Shown piece after piece: positions 23,715-35,044 of a stretch of DNA of 64,000 nt; positions within the stretch are counted from its first letter, which is position 1, and every line of letters begins with the position of its first letter. Made by a program: the position numbers and the translations under genes. Source of the DNA: Ptiloglossa arizonensis (Eukaryota > Arthropoda > Insecta > Hymenoptera > Colletidae); the NCBI RefSeq assembly GCF_051014685.1, contig NC_135055.1, positions 2,604,001-2,668,000 on the forward strand, in the 5' to 3' direction. The notes under the pieces were generated by a model. It was given only the letters and a program-made list of their open reading frames with translations, searched no databases and was not told the DNA's origin.

Positions 23715-25160
23715 GTGGCTCCGGAGTATGGAAAATGTGTGAACCATTCTCCGCGTTGATAAAATACGCAGATCGGAGAACATCAATTTTGAATCTTTTG
23801 TTATTGGTTTTTCTTCGTATCGAGGATTGTATGGTTTTCCAACGTGCGAACAGAAGTTTGGGCAAATTATTATTTCAGAATCTTGTCTCTGTAAGAGGTT
23901 TAGAGTATGGAAAAAATATGTATCATGTGTGTGAACGAAATTAATCGAATAATAAAAGAATATTAATTTTGAATCTTTTGTTATTGGTTTTTGTTCGTAT
24001 CGAGGATTGTATGGTTTTCCAACGTGCGAACAGATTTTTGGGCAAATTATTATTTCAAAATCTTGTTTCTGTAAGAGGTTTAGAGTATGGAGGAAATATA
24101 TATTATGTGTGTGAACGAAATTAATCGAATAATAAAAGAATATTAATTTTGAATCTTTTGTTATTGGTTTTTGTTCGTATCGAGGATTGTATGGTTTTCC
24201 AACGTGCGAACAGAAGTTTGGGCAAATTATTATTTCAGAATCTTGTCTCTGTAAGAGGTTTAGAGTATGGAAAAAATATGTATCATGTGTGTGAACGAAA
24301 TTAATCGAATAATAAAAGAATATTAATTTTGAATCTTTTGTTATTGGTTTTTGTTCGTATCGAGGATTGCGTGGTTTATCAACGTACCAATAGATTTTTG
24401 GGCAAATTATTATTTCAGAATCTTGTTTCTGTAAGAGGTTTAGAGTATGGAGAAAATATATATTATGTGTGTGAACGAAATTAATCGAATAATAACAGAA
24501 TATTAATTTTGAATCTTTTGTTATTAGTTTTTGTTCGTATCGAGGATTGTATGATTTTCCAACGTGCGAACAGATTTTTGGGAAAATTATTATTTCAGAA
24601 TCTTGTCTCTGTAAGAGGTTTAGAGTATGGAGGAAATATGTATCATGTGTGTGAACGAAATTAATCGAATAATAAAAGAATATTAATTTTGAATCTTTTG
24701 TTATTGGTTTTTGTTCGTATCGAGGATTGCGTGGTTTATCAACGTACCAATAGATTTTTGGGAAAATTATTATTTCAGAATCTTGTTTCTGTAAGAGGTT
24801 TAGAGTATGGAGAAAATATATATTATGTGTGTGAACAAAATTAATCGAATAATAAAAGAATATTAATTTTGAATCTTTTGTTATTGGTTTTTGTTCGTAT
24901 CGAGGATTGCGTGGTTTATCAACGTGCCAATAGATTTTTGGGCAAATTATTATTTCAGAATCTTGTTTCTATAAGCGATTTAGAGTATGGAAAGATATGT
25001 ATCATGTGTGTGAACGAAATTAATCGAATAATAAAAGAATATCAATTTTGAATATTGAATTGGCTTTTGCCCGAATTATTAGTTTAGAACCTAGTCCCTG
25101 AAGAAATATATATCATGTGTATTAACAAATTGAATAATAAAGAGCATCAATTGTGAACCC
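23715..25160. repeat. 180-bp satellite array, seven full copies plus decayed edges
   Basis: Units start with AT(C/T)AATTTTGAATCTTTTGTT at 23782, 23962, 24142, 24322, 24502, 24682 and 24862, an exact 180-bp period. A partial copy precedes the array (GTATGGAAAATGTGTGAACC near 23730) and a decayed copy follows it from 25042. Variants such as GAACAGAAGTTTGGG versus CAATAGATTTTTGGG alternate among copies, hinting at a two-unit higher-order pattern. Stops occur in every unit. Confidence 0.95.
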
Positions 25161-25394
25161 TTTTTCATTTGTACTATTATCGTAGTATATGGTTTTTCTA
25201 CCTGTAAAAAAACTTTTACTCCAATTATTATTTTTGAATCCATCTACTGTAAATTCAATTTTATAGTAAGAAGATATATTACACTAATACAATTGATTGA
25301 TTCTTTTTGCAAAACTAAGGCGAAAGTGTAGTAAATTTGGTTAAATTGTTGGAACAACCCTATTACATGTACGTTTAAAAAGGACAAAATCATT
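25161..25394. other. AT-rich spacer
   Basis: AT-rich sequence between two arrays. Nothing recognised. Confidence 0.5.
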
Positions 25395-25876
25395 CTAAGA
25401 AAATAATATTATAACCAAATAATCCTTTCTACAAGCTATATACGAACGAAATACAAACACCTACAAGATCCACTAACCCGAATATACGTAAACCCATACG
25501 TGCTCTAAAACGACTTTGAAATCAATTTCCTCGAGAACAAAGATTGTATATCGCAGATTATTATAAAAAAATAGTATTGTAACCGAATAATCGTTTCTAC
25601 AATCTATATACGAACGAAATACAAACACCTACAAGATCCACTAACCCGAATATACGTAAACCTCATACGTGCTCCAAAACGACTTCGAAATCGATTTCCT
25701 CGAGAACAAAGATTGTATATCGCAGATTATTATAAAAAAATAGTATTGTAACCGAATAATCGTTTCTACAATCTATATACGAACGAAATACAAACACCTA
25801 CAAGATCCACTAACCCGAATATACGTAAACCTCATACGTGCTCCAAAACGACTTCGAAATCGATTTCCTCGAGAAG
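25395..25876. repeat. 168-bp tandem array, about 2.9 copies
   Basis: TACGAACGAAATACAAACACC starts at 25441, 25609 and 25778 (period 168-169 bp). Units share TCCACTAACCCGAATATACG and GATTTCCTCGAGAA. Copies two and three are nearly identical. Confidence 0.92.
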
Positions 25877-27443
25877 AGAGCACCGTACGAGGAAATCTCG
25901 TTCAACGTTTTCGATTCAATTTTACGCGTAGAATTCTCTACCGTTTACGTTAAATTTTTACCGATACTCGTGGAAAACGCTCACTAACGTCACACCAGAA
26001 TCGGAAGCTTTATGAATGAATCGTTCGGCATTTAATGAATGAATCGTGGAATATCACCGCGTGTCGCGATACTACGGTGCAACCGGACGCTCGAAAAATT
26101 CTTAGCCCGTATCCGTGGACTAATCCGAAACGCCAGGTATGCCATCTTGGCCCACGGTTCGCAGCCTTTTAAGCGACAGGTGCAAACATTTGGGGGAGCA
26201 GAGCGCAAAAAAGGAAGCCGGTAATTGTAAGCCCCGGGTAGAAAAACCAGTTTGCTAAAAACAACCTGGGCTCGATCGTGTCTTGTTGCGGGGCTACCGA
26301 ATAAGACAGGGACGAGTCAGTGTACCGTGAGTACGAGCAGCGTATAAGGAATGTGTTGGATTCCTTTTGCAGACGAGAAAACGTACGAGTGTGTACGTGC
26401 ACGCTCGCGACCGCGACAACGTTTTTTCGTTTCTTTTTCTTTTCTTTTCTTTTTTTTTTTGTTATTATTATTTAATCAACCGAAACGAATCTCTCTCCTT
26501 AACCGATTCTCTCGAAAAGACAGGGGTTTAAAAGACACTTGGCTCGTGGGGACCGATACTCCCGGACCGGGTTAAATTTTATTCTCGTTTATAACTTTAT
26601 AGCGATACGTGACGTTTACTCCCGCGAACAGTTATTCGGATAAGTTTTTACTCGCTCAAAGGGGGACGCTAGTTTGTTCTATAAGTAGAATTCTTATCTT
26701 TATTCGAGGCATAACGGATGGAGGGTTTCGTCGTTTATTTGTCGGTTATTTTTAAGTAGATATAAATTTGCGTATCTTCCACCGAGATGATTTAAGTGGT
26801 TTTTATCGCTTTTTGCAAGCCTCTTCAAATCGAATACGATTATTGAACGGTTGTGTATATTCACGAGGATTTTGAGGTGCGATGTATAATAAAACGTTTC
26901 ATTGCGAATGTTAGAAATTTGTTCTCGATTGTGTGTTTGTGATGTCGGTGAATAAATTAAGAATGTGTTAATTGTTCTTCGTGTGTAGAGATTTGGATAG
27001 AACGAAGTTTTGAATTAGAATGCAACATTTATTTTCAATTTGCATAGATCGCATGGAACAAGAATACTTTTGAGATTTGTTGTTTAATATTTTCTTTGTT
27101 ATTTGAGTAAACGGTACATCCAAACAGCTACTGCAACGATTATTTCTGGATTACAATATTCACAAAACTAGTTCAAAATGAAGACTATAAAATCTTGATC
27201 TTCATTAATATCGATAGTATCTAACGTATGATTGAGAAATACAAACAATCTTTAGAAATCCATACTGATCGCATAGATAAAATTTCGTGAAATATTCTCT
27301 TAAAGTTCAATCGAGAAGAACCATAAAAACATACATCTATAGATCGAATCAATGTGAAAATTTAAAAGAATTTTCAACGAATTAAATTCGAACGATGCAA
27401 CCATAACGAAGCCAAAAAATGTACTGTACTGATCCTTTACATT
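25877..27443. other. Non-coding sequence, no gene recognised
   Basis: Mixed sequence with a T-rich tract near 26420-26460. Short frames at 26039-26224 and 26351-26575 (plus) and 26169-26402 (minus) overlap and have no domain. From about 26600 it is AT-rich with no long open frame. Confidence 0.4.
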
Positions 27444-27444
27444 T

Positions 27445-28010
27445 GGACAAAAATATAACAAAAAAATGTTAAACAAGTATACAATAGAAAATCTAGACTA
27501 TATTTTTTTCGATTCTTCAACGTACCCATAAAAAGCTCCCATATCGTTTCTTTAAATTCGAGCAAATATAAAAAAAGAAAGTTGGCCGAGTATACAGTGT
27601 AGAATCTACACTCTATACTATTTTTTTCGGCCTTTCAGCGACTGCGCGCGTACTTTGTCGCCAAATTGAATTACACTGAACAGAAGAAAACGTGAAAAGC
27701 ATTGCTCGTCGCGACGCTACAAATATCTTCGAACAAAAATATAACAAAAAAATGTTAAACAAGTATACAATAGAAAATCTAGACTATACTTTTTTCGATT
27801 CTTCAACATACCCGTAAAAATCTCCCATATCGTTCCTTTAAATTCGAGTAAATATAAAAAAAAAAGTTGACCGAGTATACAGTGTAGAATCTACACTCTA
27901 TACTATTTTTTTCGGCCATTCAGCGACTGCGCGCGTACTTTGTCGCCAAATTGGATTACACTGAACAGAAGAAAACATGAAAAGCATTACTCGTCGCGAC
28001 GCTACAAAGA
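27445..28010. repeat. 286-bp tandem duplication, two copies
   Basis: ACAAAAATATAACAAAAAAAT starts at 27447 and 27733. The following sequence, including CAGTGTAGAATCTACACTC and CAGCGACTGCGCGCGTACTT, is repeated almost unchanged. Confidence 0.92.
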
Positions 28011-29701
28011 TCGAGGATCGAGGGCCAAAAATGTACAAAACCTCGAAAAAGGAACACCGCGATGTCAGACGGGGTTCAGACGACGCAATCGCCGGCGACG
28101 CGTCGTTCATTTGAACCAGGCTGACCTTACTTAACCCAAATCTCCGTAGAATCGGCCAGTTTCAGGTCGATCGTTCCGACCTGACCTTCCTTAACCCGAT
28201 TCTTCTAGAATACGGTAACGAACTGCACGCGAACGTCGAAGCGGAAATCCTACGACAAGGCCCGTTAGCCACGTATTTGAATTGAATAACGATCGCCTTT
28301 AAATTCGAATCTAGGCGACTGCGACTGCGCGCGCATACAGTCACACGCGCGAGAGCACTCGATCGGCCGGGGCCACGTTCACGGTTCGCCGTGTTCACCT
28401 GACGCAGGTAGAGCGGAATCCTCATTGAGATTCCGCTGTGGTCTTTTTATATTACCGTCTCGGGGAGCCATTGTTCTCCGCGTCGTAAATTATTGCCACC
28501 GCTCGCGAGTCGAATTGCTCAAAAACTGTGTATAAATCATTTGGTATTAGAAGGTCACGTCACTCGAACCGATTGTTCGGTCGTTGTTTCCCGAAGTGCA
28601 TTAGTATCTCGTTGGAACGAAGCGTAAAAAGAGACGCCTGAGAAGAGGTACTGCAAACAGAGACGAAACCTTGTGCGCTGTATAAAAAAAATAGAAAAAA
28701 ATAAATCTCCACTTGCAAAATTCCTTTTTCCCTTTTGTACATTAACTCGATCGTATTTAAATACGATTCATGGCAGGTAGTCTTGCTAGTTGGATTTGAA
28801 TACACTATGGAAAGTCAAAAGTGTGCAAAGACTTTTAAAAACAGATGATGAAAGATTAAAGTATACATATTCTGCGTTAAAATTTCGCGTTTGTGTGATC
28901 GTTGTATAATTTTACCACAGTCACGTAACGAGTTCGATTCGAATGGATTAACAGTGGAACTACCAATGGTAAACGTATTTATATTTGTACTAGTTTTTTT
29001 TTTAAACATTTTAAACCTTTGCGGGTTTATTTAGCTACATATTTACGTTACATTTTCCATATCTTTGAAAATAAAAGGGGAAAGACGAATACAATTAGTT
29101 CTCTATTTGAACAATTGTCGCTGAATATTGCGGACAAATGTGACTTTGATAATTAAGAAATTTTAACTTGTATTAATAATACTAGTATTAACAGAAAAGA
29201 TCCCTTTTAAACTTTTTGATAATTTTATCCAAAGAATAGGAACGAATCCACTTGGATATAAAATTTTAATTATTCAAATGAAAAATAGATACATACACCA
29301 AGGAGATGTTATCTTCTTAAATCTTCCACTGGTCCAAGATATTAATAAAACTAATTTTACGAAGAAAAGTATCGGTAATCTTGAGCATTGCTTAATTCAA
29401 TGTTTCGAATCTACAATGTATCCTGGTCAGAATACAGAAACGACCACGAAAGAAAACTATTCGTTACGATAGAAAAGAGTGAGTGAGTAGGGTACCCAGA
29501 ACCCAACCTTAAATTTTCTCTCTGTGAGGGCTCTACCCTCGACGTGGGTGGATTTCGTAAAAACGAGAATTTCTATATCACCTCTGGACTTTAATTCGTC
29601 TCTAAACGTTTAGAAAACACTCGACGACCACTGTGACGTTACAAGAGGACAAATCTCGGCCCTCTCCATGCCACCGATGAAACCCTCCTCCACACGCACG
29701 A
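28011..29701. other. Non-coding sequence, no gene recognised
   Basis: A short CpG-rich patch lies near 28280-28480, then AT-rich sequence. Short frames (28162-28425, 28560-28805, 28815-29009 minus; 29278-29472 plus) have no recognisable domain. A segment near 29520-29555 resembles one near 55290-55325. Confidence 0.4.
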
Positions 29702-29954
29702 TACGATTACAATTTCATCGAGAACAAAGGTGCTCTGTTTACCTTGGTGGATTCCTCGAGCGAAGAGGACAGCTCGCTATTCGCGCGGGGCAAAAAGCTG
29801 CTAAACGAACGGCAGCTTATTGCGAAACGCGCGTCCCGGCTGAGTTTGCCCAGCAAGCAAATGATTCATCGTGACTTTCACAATGAACATCGGCCTAACG
29901 CCCCGGGGAAAGGAGCAAAACGAAAAAGTCACTCTTCTCTCGTGAGCGCCGCGG
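29702..29954 (+). CDS. Candidate exon or open frame, function unknown
   Basis: I do not recognise this protein. The frame is open from just after a stop at 29678 to a TAA near 29970. It reads through YNFIENKGALFTLVDSSSEE, then a basic segment with GKKLLNERQLIAKRASR, and ends in a lysine/arginine-rich tail. There is no good ATG near the start, so if real it would be an internal or terminal exon. A possible donor, GCG/GTTAGT, lies at 29954, and no strong acceptor was seen. The acidic-then-basic composition looks more protein-like than most frames here, but a second plus-strand frame (29668-29874) overlaps it. Confidence is low. Confidence 0.22.
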
Positions 29955-29974
29955 TTAGTCCGAGTGCATAAACT

Positions 29975-30265
29975 GAAATAGTCGTGTTTACAGCCGTCGA
30001 CGGAAGATAAATATAAAAGGCGCTGATGCCACGCACTTCTGCGGCGTGCTCGAGAATAAATGGAAGAAAAAAAATTATATATATATATTTATTAATATTT
30101 ATACAGTACCGCCAAAAATTTGGGTACACCAACTGCATTTGTATACCGCACTTAAATCTAAATTGCAAGGTTTTCAACGAATCTTAATTTTTAAACATTG
30201 TATGATTTTACTATTACCAGGAGAAAGATTTATACTGTTACTGTTTTGATAACTAGTATCGATTA
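29975..30265. other. AT-rich spacer
   Basis: AT-rich sequence with TA and TTTATTAATA runs near 30075-30100. Small overlapping frames only. Confidence 0.5.
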
Positions 30266-30975
30266 TGGTATTACATGTCTATGACGTAAATATTCGGTTT
30301 CACGATTGTTTATTCGTTTGGAAAAACATGCTAATAGAAAACCTGTAGAAATTAGTGTCGAGAAGAACCAAATTACGTAAAATATTAATTAACAAAAAAT
30401 GTGCGTGTCTATGACGTAAATATTCAGTTTCACGCTTGTTTATTCGTTTGGAAAAACATGCTAATAGAAAACCTGTAGAAATTAGTGTCGAGAAGACCCA
30501 AATTACGTAAAATATTAATTAACAAAAAATGTGCGTGTCTATGACGTAAATATTCAGTTTCACGATTGTTTATTCGTTTGGAAAAACATGCTAATAGAAA
30601 ACCTGTAGAAATTAGTGTCGAGAAGGCCCAAATTATGTAAAATATTAATCAAGAAAAAAGTTAGTTACTTTAACGAGCAGAACGTTTAGTAACATATAAC
30701 ATTTCCATAGAAGATATTTCAACTATTATAATTTACTTTTATAGAGTATTAAAACATTCATTTTTTTATAACGTAAATATTCAGTTTTATACTTGCTTGG
30801 AAAAACAGGCCAATAGGAAACCTGCAAAAATTAGTATCGAGAAGGCCCAAATTATGCAAAATATTAATCAAGAAAAAAGTTAGTTACTTTAACGAGCAGA
30901 ACGTTTAGTAACATATAACATTTCCATAGAAGATATTTCAACTATTACAATTTACTTTTATAGAGTCATAAAACA
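30266..30975. repeat. About 130-bp tandem array with a decayed second segment
   Basis: ATGACGTAAATATTC lies at 30271, 30411 and 30541, followed by GTTTATTCGTTTGGAAAAACATG and GAAATTAGTGTCGAGAAG in each copy. A more diverged segment follows, in which TTAGTTACTTTAACGAGCAG and CATTTCCATAGAAGATATTTC occur twice (about 30660-30740 and 30878-30960). Confidence 0.85.
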
Positions 30976-31164
30976 TTTATATTGCATTCCTAATTAAAGA
31001 GTATTTCACATATTGGTACATGTATCCAAACTTTTGACCGTTAGTGTACATATATGCGCATACATATATGTATGTATGGAAAAATGCAAAAGGAGACATT
31101 GAAACGAGAGAATGCGTTTGTCGCACGCCCTCCGGCGGGTTTCTAACGACGCCCAGGAGGAATT
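30976..31164. other. Spacer upstream of a candidate first exon
   Basis: It contains an alternating ATACATATATG stretch near 31048-31075 and GC-richer sequence from 31110. This could be a 5' untranslated region or promoter, but no clear TATA box or initiator can be assigned. Confidence 0.35.
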
Positions 31165-31306
31165 ATGCCAGCAAGAGCGCATAAAGCAACGACCAGAATG
31201 CGGATTTTGTTGTTCGCGTTGTCCCTGACACTGATTGCTAAAGATGTCCAGTCATCGGTGTCGGTGACTATTAGCGACTTCGACGTGTGCAACGAGCCAC
31301 AAACGA
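31165..31306 (+). CDS. Candidate first exon of a secreted protein (signal peptide)
   Basis: The frame starts at ATG 31165, with a second in-frame ATG at residue 12, and encodes a likely signal peptide. A basic start (residues 1-13) is followed by the hydrophobic core ILLFALSLTLIA and a small-residue region DVQSS that would suit cleavage. After it comes VSVTISDFDVCNEPQT, with one cysteine. A possible donor, ACGA/GTACGT, ends the exon at 31306 in phase 1, which is common after signal-peptide exons. Without splicing the frame stops after 61 residues. I do not recognise the family and no partner exon was found. It lies on the strand opposite the GTPase gene. Confidence 0.35.
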
Positions 31307-32137
31307 GTACGTCTTCGAATTGTTTTACCGTTTGTTTAGTCGTTGGGTGATCGAATCGGAACAATCGAGAGGGTGAACGACACCGGAGATTTCTTGGGGT
31401 ATTTTGATTGGCTTTCTAGTAGGAAATAACGGGAGAAGATAAAACAAAGATTGAGAGGATTGTTTTTCGATTTTGCGAAATTGATCGAAACCAAAGATGG
31501 ACCAGAGTCTGTAACTTTTAATTAAAATGTAATTATTTAAGAAAAGAGACTGGAAAGAGATTATTCTCGCTGAAAATTGCTCGAAATGGAAGGTAGTAAA
31601 TGGATTAAATTATCTAAATTTCGGTATCGTATCGCGTATCTATATTTTTAGTTAAGTTTCAATTATTTACGAAAAAGAGACTATTTTTTATTTCGTGAAG
31701 TGGTAGAAACGAAAGGTAGACCAGAGTTTGTAATTTTTAATTGTTGCTCGAAGCGAATGGTAATCTAAATTTCGATATCGATGTATCGATGAGATAAAAA
31801 TTTTGTGAAAATCGATAAAAACGCGTTCGTCGACAAAATTTAACAAGATTAAAATTATTCGAGTTTTGACACCTTTAGATTCCATATATTCGATTTCAAT
31901 TACTTAACAAACATCGATAAACAGTACTCGTTAAATCGTCACCGAAAAGTGACAATTTTTATAATAATTTTCCTACTCCTACCACGGGTGAACAATCTAC
32001 ACTAAATATGTAAATTTTTCTTTACCGATAGAAACCCTCTTTTTCAAAGTTAATAATTTTATTTATTTTCCGAATCTTCCTTCGGGGGACAGACTAAAAC
32101 CCGATCAAATAATTCCGTAATATAACACGATACAAAG
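31307..32137. other. AT-rich non-coding sequence
   Basis: AT-rich with loosely repeated GAAAAGAGACT and AATTATTTA motifs. No supportable gene or partner exon for the upstream signal-peptide frame was seen. Confidence 0.45.
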
Positions 32138-32740
32138 AAACCTGTTCACACTTATCGAATACATTCCATTGCATCATTGTTGTATAAATTTCAAGTACGT
32201 TGAAACGAATTAAAACCCGAATTTCCGTAAAAACTTTCTTCCCAAGCTCTTACATTTGCGAGACCTTCTCATTTATAAAAGAAGGGGGAGGTTCCTTAAA
32301 TAATCCCGACCGGTACCAAACGGATAAATTCACGGTGAAACCTGTTCACACTTACCGAATACATTCCATTGCATCATTGTTGTATAAATTTCAAGTACGT
32401 TGAAACGAATTAAAACCCGAATTTCCGTAAAAACTTTCTTCCCAAGTTTTTACATTTACAAGACCTTCTCGTTTATAAAAGAAGGGGGAGGTTCCTTAAA
32501 TAATCCCGACCGGTACCAAACGGATAAATTCACGGTGAAACCTGTTCACACTTACCGAATACATTCCATTGCATCATTGTTGTATAAATTTCAAGTACGT
32601 TGAAACGAATTAAAACCCGAATTTCCGTAAAAACTTTCTTCCCAAGTTTTTACATTTACAAGACCTTCTCATTTATAAAAGAAGGGGGAGGCTCCTTAAA
32701 TAATCCCGACCGGTACCAAACGGATAAATTCACGGTGGAA
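32138..32740. repeat. 200-bp tandem array, three copies
   Basis: The unit AAACCTGTTCACACTTA(C/T)CGAAT to TTCACGGTG repeats with an exact 200-bp period (TTGAAACGAATTAAAACCCG near 32200, 32400 and 32600). Copies are about 97-99 percent identical by eye. Each carries the same 67-residue frame beginning near those positions. Because 200 is not a multiple of three, the frames do not join, and I read them as repeat shadows. Confidence 0.95.
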
Positions 32741-33369
32741 AGTGGAGGATTCGCCAACCACCGTAAAACAGAAATCGAAGCCGACGATCCCGTTGTAAGC
32801 GGCGGATAATTTACAGCTGGTACGAAACGCTCGCAACTAAGGCATAACTCATGCGGGCAAATCAGTCTGTCAAATAAACGTATGGCCGTAAATGTACATT
32901 TTCACCGCGCGGCGTGTCCGAGTGAGATTTTAACGGCAATCTATGTCATGTATCCATCAATAATCCGGGATCATTAGGTGCTGACTTTTTCGCGGACGAG
33001 CTCGAATAATTTGTGATCCACGGTGGTGGAAATCTCTCCGGTTTTAAACGTTGCACGCGCTGTCGGTTCGAGAGATATTGCGATACGTTCCGCGTGGCGC
33101 GAGAAAACGATGATTTATTCGGCGTGTGGAACCTCGCGAGTGCGTGAAACGACGGTAAATAGAATATCCACGCGCGTTTCTTCCTAATGTTGCATTCGAA
33201 ATATTTTTACTCGAGCGCTTTCGAAGAAACCTCGCGTTTACGGGGAGCGGGTAGTTCAGAGGACGGAGATCGATTAAAAATGACCCATGGAAGACTTATA
33301 GTGCTCGTTAGAGAGTATACGTTGAATGAATCTTGTCGGAGGCGATGAACTTTATCCGGTGAATTTGTT
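32741..33369. other. Moderately GC-rich unique sequence
   Basis: Unique DNA between two arrays. No open frame of interest and no recognised motif. Confidence 0.45.
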
Positions 33370-33975
33370 TCTCCAGTGGTAAGAATTGTATTGTAATATT
33401 ATATAATGCAGAAAATTGGGAGTTGTTTCTTTTCTAAATGTCTACTTTAATTTTGTTTATTTCACCGTTTTTATTGTTAATTCGTTCGAGAAAATTTGAT
33501 CTGAAAGATCCTATTTATTTCTCCAGTAATAGAAATTGTATTGTAATATTATATAATGTAGAAAATTGGGAGTTGTTACTTTTCGAAATGTCTACTTTAA
33601 TTTTGTTTATTTCACCGTTTTTATAGTTAATTCGTTCGAGAAAATTTGATCTGAAAGATCCTATTTGTTTCTCCAGTAATAGAAATTGTATTGTCATATT
33701 ATATAATGTAGAAAATTGGGAGTTGTTACTTTTCGAAATGTCTACTTTAATTTTGTTTATTTCACCGTTTTTATAGTTAATTCGTTTGAGAAAATTTGAT
33801 CTTAACGATCCTATTTGTTTCACCAGTAATGGGAATTGTATTGTAATATTATGTAATAATGTAGAAAATTGGGAATTGTTGCTTTTCGAAATGTCTACTT
33901 TAATTTTGTTTATTTCACCGTTTTTATAATTAATTCGTTCCAGAAAATTTGGTCTTAAAGACTCCCGTTCCTTAT
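33370..33975. repeat. 150-bp tandem array, four copies
   Basis: GAAAATTGGGAGTTGTT repeats with AGTTGTT at 33421, 33571 and 33721 and a fourth copy near 33874. The period is 150 bp, then 153 bp. Both are multiples of three, so a 159-residue minus-strand frame (33515-33994) with 50-residue repeats stays open. A plus-strand frame is broken in copy 2. The protein is lysine/asparagine-rich with no known domain and is probably a by-product of the repeat. Confidence 0.92.
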
Positions 33976-34962
33976 ATATATATAATAATACCAAAGAGAA
34001 TGAAAAATATTTAGTTTTCGTATTTAAACTTCGAGGGTTGTTTCCACCCCTTTAATTTGAACGTTTAAAAATAAAGGCAAATGTTTGAAACTATTCACCT
34101 GATAACATTTCTCACAAAGATTGTAAACAATAGGATACAAATGCTCTATATAAAATTTCTCTGTCAACGTTGATTAAGCATTGTTTACTATACATTCCCT
34201 ATAATAAACCATGCAAATTTCAAACAAAGGAAGTAAATACAATACTTGCGAGACAATAAGTAATAAAAATACTCTACGTAATAAAAGAAAATCATATCTG
34301 CACGAAACAGGAGAATTATAACCCTCGAGGAAGAACCCTCTATCGTCTCAAACCGGGGGGAAAATTTCTAAAAGAAAAAAAAAAGTAATACAAATTCGTA
34401 ACCAAATCCTTTTGTTCGCATCTTAAAATCCTGTGTTAGATTTCGATCGGTATGCATTCACCCCGTGTGAAAATACCGATGCTCGAACCGGCGTCGTTCA
34501 ACGTTCACTGCAAATCGTCGTCAGGGACACGTTGTTCCCGGCTGGATTTCATTTCGCGCCAATTACTGAAATCTCCTCCTCGCGCGTGTATCTCTCGAAT
34601 GTAAATCGTCCGTGGTAAAAGAAGCAACCGTGGAGGTAGAAAGGGAGAGAAATAAAATGAAACGAAACGAAAGGAATAAAACGAGACGACGGGAGTTTTA
34701 TATCGGTCGCGTCGCGCTCAAGCAAACTCACCCTGTGTAGCTTTCGCAGAAAAGAAAGTCAATAAGAACACATTCCTACGTTAGAATTCCCCCCCTCGGT
34801 TTCATTACCATAAACTCGTCTCGGCCGAGTGAAATTAACCGGGATCGGGTCGGAGCCGAGCGACCGAGCTGGCTAGCGAGCCGCGAAAATGCCAGCTCCC
34901 CTCCCTCCCTCCCTGACCACCATCACCGTGAACCAAACGTAGAAAACATCGGTGGGACTTAC
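33976..34962. other. AT-rich sequence, then start of a CpG-rich zone; part of a GTPase-gene intron
   Basis: AT-rich to about 34430, then mixed, then CpG-rich from about 34790. A CCCTCCCTCCCTCCC tract lies near 34898-34913. This is the beginning of the intron following the exon at 34963-35039 on the minus strand. I looked for the next GTPase exon here and on to position 1 and did not find it. Confidence 0.45.
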
Positions 34963-35039
34963 CTCGCACCTGGAAGTGTCCAGTATCTCGACCTCGGTAC
35001 TAACGTTATCGATGGTAACACTGTGCCGGTACAGGAAAT
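34963..35039 (-). CDS. Ras-family GTPase (RERG-like), internal exon covering switch I to G3
   Basis: The exon is 77 nt on the minus strand. The acceptor is TTCTACTCTGTTACAG directly before 35039, and the donor is GAG/GTAAGT after 34963. It starts with the last two bases of a split codon and ends in phase 0. It reads FLYRHSVTIDNV then STEVEILDTSRCE. In RERG, a Ras-like small GTPase that binds and hydrolyses GTP, the matching stretch is TYRHQATIDDEV then VSMEILDTAGQE, so YRH, TID and EILDT are kept. Oddly, the G3 box DTAGQE is replaced by DTSRCE, losing the glycine and the catalytic glutamine position. The upstream exon is 61763-61819; downstream exons were not found. Members of the RASL group are the alternative identity. 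The family call is strong, the exact orthologue uncertain. Confidence 0.85.
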
Positions 35040-35044
35040 CTGTA

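Noticed and set aside
32200..32809. Three nearly identical 67-69 residue frames
   Set aside because: They are copies of the same frame in a 200-bp array. The frame is not continuous between units.
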